64,000 nt of DNA, from contig CAJQUW010003382.1 in the NCBI GenBank assembly GCA_907163375.1, forward strand, positions 52,483-116,482. Direction: 5' to 3'. Of this stretch, positions 6,902-21,970 are shown in pieces. Made by a program: the position numbers and the translations under genes. This DNA comes from Prostheceraeus crozeri (Eukaryota > Platyhelminthes > Polycladida > Euryleptidae). A model generated the notes under the pieces. The model was not told the DNA's origin. It saw nothing but the letters and a program-made list of their open reading frames with translations, and made no database searches. Position 1 is the first letter of the stretch. Each line of letters opens with the position of its first letter.

Positions 6902-9900
6902 TATAGAACTCGAGATTTTTTACTTAAGGACGTTGATGATATCATAACACTACCCAAGATAAGTCGCGTTTTGATTAACCTTGTGCATATTTTATGAAAT
7001 CTTATACATATTTCCACATTGCATTTTTGCACGTATTTATTCTTGTTGCAATATCAAGTTTAAACAATTTTGTAATTTGTGCTTGCTATGCGCACATAAA
7101 TTAAACTTTGTCACTCGATCTCGCTATAAGAATCTCGACGCGTTGCATCAAAAATCTCACATTTTTTAAATTCCTGCAAAAGTCAGAGGCAATTTCAAAA
7201 ATATTTAAGAGTATCGATGGATGATTATTTGAAACTCTCGAAAGTGTGTTAGCCTGTATGGAACTGTCAAAACGAACCTGCAATTTTGTAGCGGTAGATG
7301 ATAAATTGTATTATGTAAATGTATTATTCATGTTGCAAATATAATTATTCAATCATGTTCATAAATTGCATTCATATAAGATATTTTAATATTATTCAGT
7401 TGATCACATAATTCTCGAAAACTAAACATTGCTTTCGTTAATGCCTATTCAATATTCAGTTCATTGCATTGAGGTATATTTATCTTGATATTGAGATTGT
7501 TAATTAATCGCAGTTGCCACTCCTGAGCTATTTCGATGTTTTCCGGACCATTGCGCTCTTTTTGAGTGATATTGCGCAAATCATTTTGATGTCAATGCAA
7601 AAAATGATGAAAGAGATATCTCCGACATGCATTATTGTTCATGAAACATATTATAAAAGATATAGTATGAAAGATATACAACCGAATTCAATGAATGGAG
7701 GAGGTCAAACGTGTGGATAAAACTGTAGCGGAACTGGATAAGCGCAACGTGAAGAGACGACAGTCATACCGGCAGCAGCCGAGTTAGCCTATACTCAAAC
7801 AAAGACAGTTTGACACAAATCTTCTTGATGTCAAGAACGTTTTAGTGACACAATTCTACCCAAAGAACGTACGTTGTTTCTTTAAATTAGAATTGAAGTT
7901 ATTGTTTTTCAGATGTGTATATTCAGATACTAATTTCATCATCCGGTAGATACTTTATTTCCAACTTTTTTTAAAAGTTTTCAGCATGTATGAGCTGTTT
8001 ATGCACAGATGCCTGAAATTAAGTTTGTATGTTTACTGAGGATCTTGATTGGATGTTAGCTGGTTTCATCTACTAGTGTTTCTATCTAACATAATGTAAC
8101 GTACAGGTAGGCTATATATATACGTAAATAAGCAAACTTTACTTTGGGTCAGGTTTCGATTTTTTATCTTAACTGACTGTCTGCGATCTTTTCAGGATTT
8201 TTTCGAGTGGCACCTTTATAATTAATTACTGCCAAATCATTTATTTTTAATTTTTATTATCAGTCAATTATTTCTTTGAATTAGCTTATTATTTGACTAC
8301 ATGTTGGCGTTTTGCAAGGTAATTTGTTGCCGAATTTGTACTCCCGGTCCCCATCTTTGGGCCTGTTTTATGTCAGAGCACTGCTCCTGACCTATAATGG
8401 TCAGTTAACTTTGCTATTTAATGCTATATTATCAACTTTTCAGGTATGGATGTCCTTCCTGCCTTGTGATGGGTGATTACAATTATCAATTCAGAAAAGT
8501 TATATTCAATGTAACGGAGACTTATCGACAAGAACAACTGAGATGTACCAGCAGCATTTATATCAGGTTGTTTCTACGAATTCTCCGGCATTTGGAGTAA
8601 AAAGGCCTACTAAAGTTTCTGAAATATTGAAGCTGCCTAGCCTAGTGGTGTTGATCCCATGCACCTTTTCTATCTCGGTATGAACAAGGCATTGCTTTCA
8701 ATTATTCTCAAGAACGAGCTTGTGGATTGCTTGGTTTTTTCCTCAACCATCGAAAAAGTGGTAGTTCCTCATTATTTTAGAGGAAACACCGAAGTATCTT
8801 GACTGAATTTGCGTTGTGGAAAGCGCAAGAGCATCGAGTATTCCTCTTATATTACGCGCCCTTAGTTTTTGTGTATTGCTTGCGGTTGTCACAAGAACAA
8901 TCTAACGATATATTTTTCGTTTACTGTCAATTCTCTCGAAGTCTGTGTGGTCTGAAAATGTGTGCGATATTATTGACCCTGAATTTTACATAAGAAATTT
9001 CAATCTTATCTGGTGAGTCTATTAGGTGATTCCGTGAGAACTCTGACCCTACACTGTCTATCCGACCTTCCTGAGTAAGTCCGTCGATTTGGTCCCTTGC
9101 AGAATGTCTCAGCAATGTCATTCGAAAACTTATCGCTATTTGAACTTCCAAATTAGTGTTTCATCGTCCAAATATTGTGAAACAGTTCCGCATGCAATCT
9201 GAAAATCGCCACCATTCAAAAGATTTAAAGTGGGTGATCCTGTGTTTCATACCAGTAATTACAATAAATTTTTGAAATGTGAGTCATGCTACGTTTTTTG
9301 AATGATCTTCGTAAATTTTCGAAGATAAAAGCTTTGAATGTAATTAACCGTGAAACATTCATTGTGCAGTGCATAGTATGTGATGACATGTTCCCAATTT
9401 TTCATTGTCAAGTAATTTGAATTTGCCACCACATATTATGACTAATTGTCAAATAACTGTCCGCATATTATCTTGAAGAAGGGAGGAATCAGCGAGATTT
9501 CGCCTATTGAATTTTCCCATCACGCTATTATAATGAAGGAAACAGATTCATATTTTGGTGTTAAAGTGATTAACAATTATGAACATGAGCAATTTCCTGA
9601 AAGGTTGACTAATGTAATATAATTTTTGTTTCTCATGTTTGCTGTTTTTTGCTTGAAATTTTTGAAGCAATTTATTTCAACATTTGATGCAACTTCGAAA
9701 GTGGTAAAAGTCATGTAAACGCGTAATTTTTGGAACGAGTGATCAAATTTAAACCTCAAGCTAGCCAATATATTGACTCGTGTTTAAAACGTTTCTTCTG
9801 TTTCGTATCGCAACGAGATCGTATCTTTTCGAGAAATCAATTTATTGCTACCTCGTTATTTTATTGTTATATGTGCTCTTGGTGTTCGGGAACTCTCCTA

Positions 9901-10074
9901 GGAAAGAAATCTAATTTTTTAATTCCACCTTTCGTTTGGATGTGTGGCTCTTCATATAAATTGATGTAATCCTATCTGAATATTTATAGGTACAGTGATG
10001 TTTTGACATTATCGTTGTTTTGTGATGGCTGCGGAAGGTGTTGGGTAAGCTTAAATACAATTGCATAGCCTAGT

Positions 10075-10320
10075 GGGATGCAGGGCATTACCGACAAAAC
10101 CTAATGGGAAACTATACTAAACTTAATGGGAATCCGTATAAAACCGAGCCAAATTAGTAGGAAACTGGATTAAACCGAACTAACCTAGTGGGAAAACCAG
10201 CGAAACTGGAATAGACCAAATGGGATACTGGATTAAACCTAACAAACCTAGTAGGAAACCAGCAAAACTGGAATAAACCTAATGGGAGACCAATTTATGC
10301 AGAATAAACCTATTGGATAC
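10075..10320 (+). repeat. Degenerate tandem repeat, 63-bp unit
   Basis: The phrase ACTGGATTAAACC recurs at 10164 and 10227 (63-bp period). Shorter 16-20 bp subunits of the form AACCTANTGGGAAAC surround it. It is simple-sequence-like and non-coding. Confidence 0.75.
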
Positions 10321-13303
10321 TCAGCAGGTTTTGATGTCTGAATTACTGGGTTGACTTAATAAGTTTGTTCGGTTATTTTTTCTCGGGTGGCTGAAAAGAG
10401 GTTCATAATTGCACAGGGCACATAGTCTTTAATATGAGGATAAAGATGAGATCAACGTCAACAATATAAGAACTTACCTGAGAAAACCATTGCAATTAGT
10501 TGCAATAATTTCAATAATTAATTGTGGCGCATCACCAATTAAAAATAATTGACTTCATCCAGCACGATTAATTGCAAGGATCCAAATACCTATTTTTGAT
10601 GGCCCTATGTCACATATCATATGGATCCTTATCTTAGTTATTGCAGCGAAAACAACGATGTCGTTGTTAACAGACATGTTCATAGGGCAATGTGACATGT
10701 TCATAACCCAAATTGAAACCGCTTACGAATACAACTAGTCGTCAGCCTTAGAAAAAGTAATTGTTTCTCTACTTTCCACGTGCACTAATTGACAAAGAAA
10801 AAACCATCAATTCGTATTGTCGCAATTAAATTCTATCAAGCAATACACAATTACATCGCCGCAGAGAACGACAGAGACGATTCAAATTTGTTGGGAATCA
10901 AAATGCGTGGAGCACACGGTGCTCTTGAAGGCGAAAAATTATGACCAAAATTCTCCAGAAAAACTGTTGACATATTCTGATTTGGCTATGTGTAGGAAGT
11001 TGTAAAACGTAAAATTTAAAATCATCCATCGAGCTATTCTCGAGAAAATTCAAAATTTGAATTTCAGTAGTAGTCCCTAGTTGCCCAGCCATGGACATAG
11101 AATCCATGATCGATGATTCCAATAAATCCATGGAAAATTAAAAATTGAAAATCATTGTTGGTAAGCATGTTTAATGATTGGAAAGCTTATATGCATTGTC
11201 AAAATACATCGATCATCATTATTGAACCAAAAATACGCAATTATAATATCTTACAAACTTGCATTGATGATTCATGCATAAATCTCGGTTAAACATTGAT
11301 GATAAATTCGCATTGATAAAATAAAGATTATTCTTTTCAATTCTTATACAGTATTCTCGGGTTGGAAAAACCGAGATAATTTATCTAATATATGACTGAT
11401 GGTGATAAATTTTACAAATATTAGATAATTCTTTTATAAAACAATCAAATACTGCATATTTGATACTTTTTAATAATTTTTGATACATTTTTGACTATTA
11501 TTTGACAAATATTATCATAATCACGTAAATGTTCATATCTGAAACATTTTACAAATATTCATAAATTAATTTGTCGATGTAACAAAAATATTTCTGCATA
11601 CTTATATAATTGTTAGCATTAAACAGTGCAGTAAGCGGAGTTCTGAACTCATGTGTTTAGCTACATGATAACAATGTTTACGTCAAATGATTGAAAAATC
11701 ACAACTTTTTATCACTAGCCAGCAGCTGGTGTCAAAACGGAACCGAATCTCCAAGACAAATACGTGAACAATGGAATTGAACTTGAACAGTGTAACTTGC
11801 ACTTGCAGTGTAATATTTTCACATCACATTGAAGTCGATGAACATGCAGTTTGATTTCACAGACAAGCACAATAGCAGCACCCATATTCCCCATACTTCA
11901 TTAATAATTGCAGCTCTACATTAATATGAGCGTTTGTTTCTTCCTTGCATGCCTTCAGTCGAGGACTTCTATATAATACGATTGAGTGACGTTATAACAA
12001 CATCAATCTTGCCTTACACGTAGGATCATTGCTTTATAGAGTGACTCACGCATAGTGTGCGCGTGTCCTCGCCGTCTTTGGCGCGCGTTGACTTACTTTG
12101 CGTTTCTTTTAACAATGCGTGACCTTACTGTCTGGCCATACTGCTGCGCTCGTTTCGATATGCGCTCCTCAGTCGAACAGAAGGGCTGTGAATTGCAAAG
12201 CTTTCACTGGATGTGCCAACGACTTTTCATGCTGATTCTTTACATTGGTGAACTATGATTTCGTGAAGCTTCTTCGAATTAAACGAAATATGATAGAAGT
12301 GTGAATCAAATACCTGTGTGACTCAATTTCTGCCGATTCTCTCAAGTTTACGTGCTGGTAAGGAATAGAGCGGAGGCCACGTAGCAGACGGTAAGACGAT
12401 CACTCATGCTACAAACCAAGTTATTATTCCATGAAGTGTGAGTTAAATTGTATTTTAGCTGTAAGCGTACACCTTCATGGTCTCCTTTTTGAAATAATGT
12501 GCTTGAGATTGAAAAAAATTTAACACTTTTTCTAGACCTACCGGTGTTTAAGTTTTTGATTTAAAAACAATGAATATTTTTCTGAAATTCAGTAGGAAAG
12601 TTCAATCGTCGCATCATTATCAGCGTGATCATTTTTATACTGTGCTTCAATTGAGGGTTCCATTTCTTTTTCTCACTCTGACCCGGGTTTCATTCGGGAA
12701 TAGATATTGGAGAATGTGACACGGCTATTTTAGACTGGGTAGGAATTCAAAAACAGCTTATGTTTTACTCCTTGTTCATCTGGGAGATGTAGTGCGTACT
12801 AGGTTTACAGCATCAAGGTTTCAGGTAGCATCAGGCAAGGAAACTAAGTAGGCCTATTGATAGAGGGTAACATTATAAATTGGAAATTAGTAAGATTTCT
12901 GCAATTTTTAAAGTGTCATGCTAAAATCATGAGTTAATGAAATTGAAAAACATGATATCATAATATACTATAAAATGAACCAACACATGAGGTCTTGAAA
13001 TGAAACCTTATTTTCTCAACCACTGAAACGAATTTTAATGCGCACATTCTGCAGTCATGACTCAAAATAGTTCAGAAATCAGCGCCACTGCACTCGGTTT
13101 ATACAGCATGTTTGAGACGAGTAGTAGGTGGATACTTGCTTTTTTTAGATGGGGCTGCATGAATCTAAATGGTCCCATCCCCTGATTAAGAAATCGGGCT
13201 CAAGCTAGCTACATTAGACGGCTGACCAAATGGACCTCATTTGTGATTTAGCTGGTTAAAAAAGTAAATCGTTTAATTTTCATAACAACTGATATGTCAG
13301 AGC

Positions 13304-13575
13304 TTCCGAATGTTTTGTAATCCTGGATATTTTGTGGCAAATGATATTGATCGGCAGTCGCGGGTATAATACTGAGTCTATTGTGAAGTACTTATGTTGC
13401 ATTCTTAATATTTTTTTGAATTGTGTTTGCATGTAATACATAACTATAATTATGTCTGCTTCTATTTGTTGAATATCTATTTTATATTTCCTATCTTATT
13501 GTCAGAGTGAATGTATTTTGAACCAGTCCTCAGTATGTGGATTGTGCCATGTAAGTCATCATGTAATTTGTGTCA
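13304..13575 (+). repeat. Dispersed repeat, copy 1
   Basis: About 270 bp that match 20978-21260 in the same orientation at moderate identity. The best shared block begins TTCCGAATGTTTTGTAATCC. The family is not recognised; it may be an old transposon or a segmental duplication. Confidence 0.65.
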
Positions 13576-14002
13576 CAATATATGGGTTCTCTGTTATGAC
13601 AATCATGTACTACCGGTATCTACTTAGTTTGGGGGAGGAGTGTACAGTCACAGCCACCGGTTGACTGGATTATCATCACCTCGCTTGAATTCAATAATAA
13701 TCAATAACTTGATGCAGTAATGTGTAATACAATAACTGGAATTCAGTAATATTTTGCTGAAAACATTTTAAACATATTCATCACTCAAAATTTTTAAATT
13801 GATAAGATTTCACTACCGCGTTGAACCAGCCCTTGCTCCCAAGACTATGAATTCACTGTCATATGTTCAACCAGTATTTAACAGAATTCTGTGGTGACTA
13901 TTTGGCACCACACATTTTAATTGTCTATTTAATTGCTTTTACTTTGATTACAACCAATTAAGTCTTCTATGAAATCCTCGCACGGTGACTTACAGTCGTT
14001 AG

Positions 14003-14434
14003 CAGTTCAGAACTAATTTATAACGAAGTTATCTAAGGATCACTTATCAAAAGTAGCGGGCACTATAACAGATCTTGGGTCTTCATATGCGTCTCTAAAT
14101 TAGTTTAGACAACTAAGAAGTATCTCAGTCATAGTGAATTTATTGGTCATCCTTATTTGCGAATGATTGTAGAATTTAAATTTAAAAATTAAATACCATG
14201 ACAGCCTCCAAGAACAGCCAGTTCAGAACTAATTTATAACGAAGTTATCTAAGGATCACTTATCAAAAGTAGCGGGCACTATAACAGATCTTGGGTCTTC
14301 ATATGCGTCTCTAAATTAGTTTAGACAACTAAGAAGTATCTCAGTCATAGTGAATTTATTGGTCATCCTTATTTGCGAATGATTGTAGAATTTAAATTTA
14401 AAAATTAAATACCATGACAGCCTCCAAAAATTGA
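14003..14434 (+). repeat. Perfect or near-perfect 216-bp tandem duplication
   Basis: CAGTTCAGAACTAATTTATA occurs at 14003 and again at 14219, and the two 216-bp copies are identical by eye up to the CCTCCAA at their ends. Such identity implies a very recent duplication, or an assembly artefact. Confidence 0.9.
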
Positions 14435-16434
14435 TATTGATAGAGAGCATGCAACTTCGCATAACAGGGATGAAAATCTTTAGCGGATACGCGTTTCCGC
14501 CAGTGTCCCTTGAAAGGCTATAATGACTTTTTTTTAATTTTCTATTTAGGGCCCACAGAATTCTAGAGGATTCCGTGTTAGGGCCTTTCAAAAGTTGATT
14601 TCTTGTCAGAGCCCTTAATTGCCCGTTCTCATCCCCGCATATGGGTAATGTACGTTTATGTAGGCCGACCAATTAATTGCAATAATTTTATTAAAAAAAT
14701 CAAATGGATTGTCAGCTTAATTTCGTCAATTGAGAAATTAATTAATTGCACCTAATGGTGGCAATTATTTGAAATTAATTCAATAATGAAATTTCATGGC
14801 CCTTGTTTATCAGTGATGTTTGCACTCGGTGAAGGTTTCTTTCTTGAAGACCATTATTTATCAGGGTGCAGTCAGAAGTCAGGTAACATCTAAATCTGCT
14901 TGTCGTCGGTAAAAGGATAAAGGAGCTTAGCGGACGATAACTGATTTATTGTCTTGTATATCTTTCATATCACCTGTTTTTCAAGTGAAATCAAATATAT
15001 GTAAGCCGTCAAGTTTGGCGGTTCGTCCAAGTAAATGCAGATGAAAACGTCTTTGTCGAAATTTGCTGAGGTTGCAGCTGCTGTCCACAGGTGCCCTCCA
15101 TCCAGTGCTGGTACGGAGCGAGTATTCAGCTTATACGCACCGACACACACAAAACTGAGAATCCGTCTTTCACACCCCGTGTTGTGAAGATTGTAATAGT
15201 TCAGTTAGCTCTATAGATGATGACATTGACTAGATTGTGAACGAGTGAAGGATTGTTGTAATGATTGGGGCCATCTTGTTGGCATCTTGTTCAAAAGTCT
15301 ACTCATTTCTTTTATATTTATGTAGGCCCATATTAAGCAAGAAGATGATGCAAATTTGTGTAGAGATGTAATTAAGGAGTTGTTATGTTTAGACTTTTTG
15401 CACTAGTAGATTTATTTTTTTAATTGTTTTCTGATTTTCGTTAAATACACACGTATGTTTTACAGTTTTCAACAGATATCCTGATATTATTTACATGTAG
15501 GCCCAGTTCTTCTTTTTATATTTGTGCCTTCCTTCTGTACCAGATGAGAATATCTGTCAATTTCAGACTGGTCAAACCAAAATATATTTGCGTAGCGAGT
15601 ACATGTGCATGTATTCCAAATTTATGGCATTATCAAAACTTGACATGACTAGACTACCGTGTCATTGACCTTGAACAGCCCGGTTAATATCAAATGATAT
15701 TAACTGAGCAATGCTAACTAATTCAAATATGCCATATCAAAAGTTCGGTTGATAATTTCGTTATATATAGAACTATCTAAATCTGTATATATAACTGCAC
15801 TATATTGCACTTAATATTAAATGGCAGATCTATAGATAAAAGTGAAAAAAGTGCATGTATTTTTTCATTGGAATTTTTGTTTTAATTGCGTAATAGTCGT
15901 TCTGTAAATGTAAAGCTATTATATTGATCAGTATACTTAATCCCTTCTTTGTAGATGGAATTGTTTTCCCATTACACGTATTCTCTCAATTCCATGGGAT
16001 GTTTCGGGCTTTTCTTCAGCTCATTTAAAGTGGTCTCGTTATTCCTGGTAAGTTGCAATTATTATGATCATTTAACAGGCATTTTCGTGTGGATTGACGT
16101 TGAAGGTGGTCGTTTTCCCGGATACACATGTTTTTCCAATTCCATTGAAAGTTATAATTGGTGCTTCTGAGTTTGGCAGCTCATTCTCTACTTGTATATT
16201 AAAGCATATATTTTAAAAGAGGAATCATTTTCAAAATTTGTGGCTGTTTGAGAATGGGACTAGGTCATTCTCTTTTCTCTGCAGCTCAGAAATTCTAAGT
16301 CGTTACATGACTTTCATCATTTATTGTACGATGTAGATGATATAAAAGGAGTTTATCTAATATTGATAGATATAAAGCACGTGATTATGTAATGAAATAG
16401 AAAGAAGAATGGAAATAAATGATCATTTTAAGTA

Positions 16435-16557
16435 ATCGAAAATTGCCGATGCTGTTGAAAATATATTCCCAAACTTTCGTCTGTCTCAGACCGTGTCAGG
16501 AGACGACGAAAATTTGAGAATATGTTTTCAACACAAACAGCATCGGCTATTTTCGAT
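16435..16557. repeat. Imperfect inverted repeat with arms of about 50 bp
   Basis: The left arm begins ATCGAAAATTGCCGATGCTG and the right arm ends CAGCATCGGCTATTTTCGAT. A central TCAGACCGTGTCAGGAGA loop separates them. It is MITE-like or foldback-like. Confidence 0.75.
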
Positions 16558-18994
16558 TTTTTAAAACAGTAGGCTGTTTATGAGGAACAATTCAATGATT
16601 ATTTGAAAATGATATTCTATTCAGCTACAATTTGGTCATCTTAAATCAATAAAGAATCTGTCTAATGATCCGCGCGTGTCCCGAAATTTGAAAGAGACAA
16701 GTGTGAATTTTTGGAAAATCTGGTATACTAGTTGCTATCATGTATTCATAAAAGGTGACTTAATCAGTAAAAGTCAACCATCAAATGTCAAGTTTGAGTA
16801 AGCCCCTCCCCCTCCTATTTGATGTCAATTTCAAACAGCCCTACAATGGTTTTAAAATAACATAATTTTTGTTTCGTTGCAGGTGGTTAATGCTCGTGGT
16901 GATCTCCACATTTGATGCTTTACTTCCTTTGTCCTCGATAACTTTCGGTACTCATTGCTGATCACTGTGTCAATGTGTGCAATTGGATTGATTATCTGTG
17001 GTTGATCTTTCAATATTTCGTGCGAATTTTATGGGATGAATACTGCGAAACAATATTTGTGTTTTTGGAATCCATTGTGTTTATGCATGTCATACTTGTG
17101 TGTCAGAATCTTCGACATCAAACGTGGTTATCGTTTTATTACTATACTGTTGTGTGCTAGGCAGTTTGTCTTCTTGCTTTATTATGCATTTTATTGTTTT
17201 GGTGAGAGCAATCTCCATTCCATTGTTAGAGCCATAACTTTTCCGCGGCATGCATTTCAAGTTCCAATGTCATGCAAAAGTCCAGCTTGTCAGCTATCTA
17301 CGGTACATGACTGGCAATAGACATGTCATGTCATCAGACAATGGATGACCAAACAATTGGTAGCTGACCGTGAGCGAATCTTCACAGACGTATTTAACGC
17401 GGCATGAACAACGGCCGCTAACGCATTCTGGTCTCTCCAAGCGAAGTTGTCGGCGAGAGCCGTTGATGGTGTTTCAGCCTATCTTCTATGTACGAACTAT
17501 CATCGAACTGCTGCGGACGTGATCACCACGGCTTGTGGTCCTGGAAGAATCTGGAGACTCTGTTGGTGCTGTGACTGTCTTATAACTGTGAACGTACCAT
17601 CTGTCCTTATAAGGACTGTTTGCAACATTTATTTATTTTCACAATATAATTTATCCACATTTTTCATTTACATTTTTCAATCATATGTTTTGGGAATATT
17701 AAGAAAATAATAACCCGTAACAATACATATATGGCCCCTTGAAGTGTGAGTGGCTCGAAGCGCGGTCGATTGACTTGCCTTATAAACTTGATATTATCGT
17801 CTTTTTGTCAGTAGAAGTGCAACAACGTGTTTCTTTTCCCAATGACTTAATGCAACACACTTCTGTTTATGATGCCAAATTATACCGATGACTTACTGAT
17901 AATCATTACATCTATCGTGTATATGCATTTTTCAAGTCTTGCAATGTCCTAACGTTATGTCACCATGATTATCGTGAATGCTTTATGAATTTGTCGTCTA
18001 TGAATGTATTGCATTTCATATACATGTATATTAGACCCAGTATAACATGGATTATACAGTGGGATTATATCAATACACGCATGTGTCTTAGCGCATCTAT
18101 CATTTCCGTGTGTAATTCCAGTTCATAGAATCCTAGAGGCCAGCTAACAGGTCTCTCATACGCGAATTAGATGTAATTTTTCTGTTGGATACTGAATTTA
18201 ATTCTGTTTTTAACTAACTTACAAATTTAGTTAGAGTAAATCCCAGAACTTTGAATTGGCTGCTGCGGCTGTGCCTGGGATAAAAGTATGTAAAACAATT
18301 CAATTTTAATTTTTTGAATTGACTCCTTTGAAGGTTTGTTGTGTTTTTCTTTTATGCAACTTAATTTAGCTTTTATTATCCAACTTCAGAAGAATCTCAA
18401 TGTTTGTAAAGAGAAAGACTAGCGAACCAGTTCGTTATATGAAGTGAACTTTTTTGTGGTTATGTTTTTTAGCCTCCATGTTTATACTGATTAATTGTTT
18501 TTTTGTTATAGATAAAATCTATTCATGCCATAATGAGCTATGTATTATTTCCTTAATATGTGAATTTCAGGTAGTTCTAGCATGCAAATCAGATATGATT
18601 TACCATGCAATTGATGAAAACGCAATGGCGCGTCAGGTTGGTGAAATTCATTTTTTGAACCGCATGATCGATCCAGAAATGAATTGAATAGAAATATAAA
18701 AATATATGTGAAGAACCCATTTGTGATTACGAGCACCCCAGTCGGCAAGTGCAATGAATCATTGCATATTTCTAACACGAACTGGTCTATTCCACACTCA
18801 GTTGGAGAATTCAATTATGTATCGATCGTGCTGTTTAAAAGCGCATTCCACCTTCCTGGGGACCATGGTCAACTTCATCAAGTGCATCGTAAAATCATGC
18901 ATGATTTTTTGAGCAACATCAAATGTCACATTGATAAATCATTGATACTTAATGGATAAATCATTCCCCTACAACATTGAAACGTTTCCGTTAT

Positions 18995-19351
18995 GTTTCA
19001 AATTAGTCTCAATACGTCTCATTATGTTCCCCAGACACAAAATGTCGGGTTGAGAGTTTTAAGAAAGGTATAGTATAATCTAAGTAAAATTAGACCATAT
19101 TGAATGATCATTTATTAGTTATTGATCTTTTAACTGATGTATCGAGGTATAATGATTATTCGTCTCTTTTTCGTTCCCGCACTTCTCGATAAGTTTCATT
19201 TCATTCACCATCATTCAACACCATGTTGGTATTTAATGTGAGGTTTTTCATAATCAGAAGACCACATATTATGATAAGATTCACATGAAATTAAGCTCGT
19301 TACTCTAGTTTGTCTGACACGTAATGAGACGAATTGAGACTTAATTGAAAC
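18995..19351. repeat. Inverted repeat flanking about 300 bp (MITE-like)
   Basis: Arms at 18995-19024 and 19322-19351 pair at most of 30 positions (CGTCTCATTA against TAATGAGACG). Additional GTTTCAA/GTCTCAA phrases lie outside both arms. No coding capacity is seen between them. Confidence 0.5.
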
Positions 19352-20977
19352 GTTTGTTTTATAAGTTTCAATTGGTCTCAATTTGTTTCATGCGAGACTT
19401 TAACTTTAAAATGAGGCATGCCTGAACTATGCATGAGGGAACGATTAATATAGTTTACTATTGTTAAGGATCGTAATTATTGTAAATTTTTGTTAAACCA
19501 ATTAACCCTCGAAAAATTAACACTCGATGTCTCTGTAATGTCTCATGGAATAACACGAAAGATTCAGATATCAATCAGATTCACATATCACCTGGAACGC
19601 AATGCGATCACCTACGATTAAAAAATTATGCTAAATGCAAATCAATACCGAAACAGTCGTGATACTTGATAAATCTCGGCGTATACTTGCGTGTTAATCA
19701 GGAAATTAGTCTGAAAATAAAAATCTTGATAATGAATTTGGAATATATGCAATTTATTTACGATTCGTTCCTTCACAATTTGATATATATGATCAATGTT
19801 GATCTATTAAATTGTCGTGACTTTGGTTGCTGGACACGTCAAAAACTTCGGAAGTCTGCTTTACATTCAATTTGAATACGCAAAAATTTTACAGCGTATA
19901 TTTTGCTCATGGAGTTCTATATGTAGTCTATATATGATGTAAAAATTCATCATTGGTTTCTACCCATGCATTTCTTATATCAATAGGATTCATGCTTGGT
20001 ATCAGAAGAATCACAATTTTGCGACTGCATTTGGAATAGATTATAATTGCAACATCTTGATATTATCATACAGTAAGTCTTTTTACGGCTGTGCTTATTC
20101 GATGCATGGACTGAGTCTGTCTTTCGATGATTTACGCAGCTTTAAGATAAAGCGGTCAGTGTATACCCATCGCATTTCATTTCCGAATAGACGAGAACTG
20201 CGCACAGATTATTTCCCCACTCCCGCCTGAGCGACTGACCTTCAATCGACGCGTCACCATCGATAATCACATGACAGCGAGAAGGGAAACGTGCAAACGG
20301 TCTTCATTTCATTTCTGGCTACTCTGCGCATCGAACGTGATTCATTTGTCTAGCATTACGATTTTAGTGAAACGTCTACGACTTAGACCAAATTTTCTTA
20401 AACGACGCCTTGATCACCATCTTTTCTTTGGACATTTAGAGGAACTCAAATTCTGCGAACCACATTCGACCTCCACAATCAATTTATAGGTCATTTATTT
20501 TGTCGTTTCAAGTTGCCGACTAAGCTTTTACCGTTATCATCTTACAAAATATTTTGTGATTTGGTTTACTTCATATTTAGTGACTTGACTCTATTTCCTA
20601 CATTCGTCGCAGAAAACCAGGGCTTTGAATGTCATCTCGTGATAGTTTGATACATTCTGACCACAAAATGTGTTTGGATTAATATTACCAATTGCCAGAG
20701 CTTGCAGGTGAGATGTCTATACTCTTTTCATTGCCTAAGTTTAAATGAATTAATTCTGTATTAGTTATACACGTATTTTCACGAAATTATATGATTTACA
20801 TTTTGAAACTTCATGAAATCACAAAAAATAAAAGAAAAATGATCTTTGTTGTCAATAAAACGATAGCGTCATCTGATATCAATTAATTTGTTGCGAATTC
20901 CTTCACTCTTGAATTCTATCCGAGTCAGATTGCTTCCTCACGCCTAAGATAATTTATCATAATTAGAGGCTTGCATA

Positions 20978-21260
20978 TTCCGAATGTTTTGTAATCCTGG
21001 AATATCATGTGGCAAATGACATCGATCGCCAGTCGCAGGTAAAATTTAATTATTATTGCTGAGACTACTGTTATAAATAAATACGTACGTGTACACAATT
21101 CTTAATGTTTATGGACTAGTGCATGCAATATGTTATGATTATGCATGCATCCATTTGTCGAAAATCTATTTTTTATTTCCTCCAAAGTGCCACATGAGTG
21201 TAATTTGAACCAGTCGGATGTGGATTAATTGTGCCATGTTAAATCCTCATGCAAATTGAG
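20978..21260 (+). repeat. Dispersed repeat, copy 2
   Basis: Matches 13304-13575 in the same orientation, with indels. This copy continues into the region before the CCGACAATTCC minisatellite. Confidence 0.65.
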
Positions 21261-21519
21261 TGCAAATCCATGTATCTATGAACTGTCCCATCATCTTTTT
21301 AAAACTCTGTTTCATTATCTTAGAAAAAGACTTCCTGAAATTCTCTGTAAATGTTTTAATGATATGAATTGTTTTTTAAAATATACTATGAATGTCAACG
21401 AATTGTGCCATTCGAAAGATGTTTTGCAAACTTATCCCGGTGAAAAAAAATTGTCGGTGAACTGTCGGTCCATTGTCGTGAAGCCGACTCGGCTTAATGA
21501 CGGCAAAGGTCCTAATTCC

Positions 21520-21640
21520 CCGACTATCTGCCGACAATTCCACGACTGTTTCGCCGACACACTACCGACAATTCCCCGACAGCCACCGACAATTCCCCGA
21601 CAGCTGCCGCCGACAATTCCCCGACAGCCGCCGACATCTA
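21520..21640 (+). repeat. Minisatellite of CCGACAATTCCCCGACAG
   Basis: Four to five copies of an 18-21 bp unit. The ORF running through it is not supported. Confidence 0.8.
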
Positions 21641-21748
21641 ATTATATGTTCACACTCTTTTGATGAAATTACAGTTATAGCCTACTTGACGTTGTAGCAA
21701 AATATTGAAGAAATTTGCTGTTGATAGTGATGAATATTGTTGATCAAA

Positions 21749-21970
21749 GTCATCCTGCTACGAAATGCTCCAAGGATTAACAGCAGAAAAACTCATGCTG
21801 CTAAAGCCAAAACATTCGGAGTCAGTGACAAGAATAGCCCTACAATATTTATACATTATAAAAATGCTGATCGGTGTCATCCTGCTACGAAATGTTCCAA
21901 GGATTAACAGCAGAAAAACTCAATGCTGCTAAAACCAAAACATTCGGAGGCAGTGACAAATAATCGCACA
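21749..21970 (+). repeat. Tandem duplication, 127-bp period
   Basis: CATCCTGCTACGAAATG occurs at 21751 and 21878. The two copies share about 90 bp with a few substitutions. Confidence 0.8.

Noticed and set aside
6522-6947. 141-residue plus-strand ORF
   Set aside because: It lies in the terminal inverted repeat, and a similar frame appears at 41243-41473 because the repeat is shared. No codon-level constraint is visible.
21437-21640. CRISPR-like array of short repeats
   Set aside because: The units abut directly with no unique spacers, in a eukaryotic context. It is a minisatellite.
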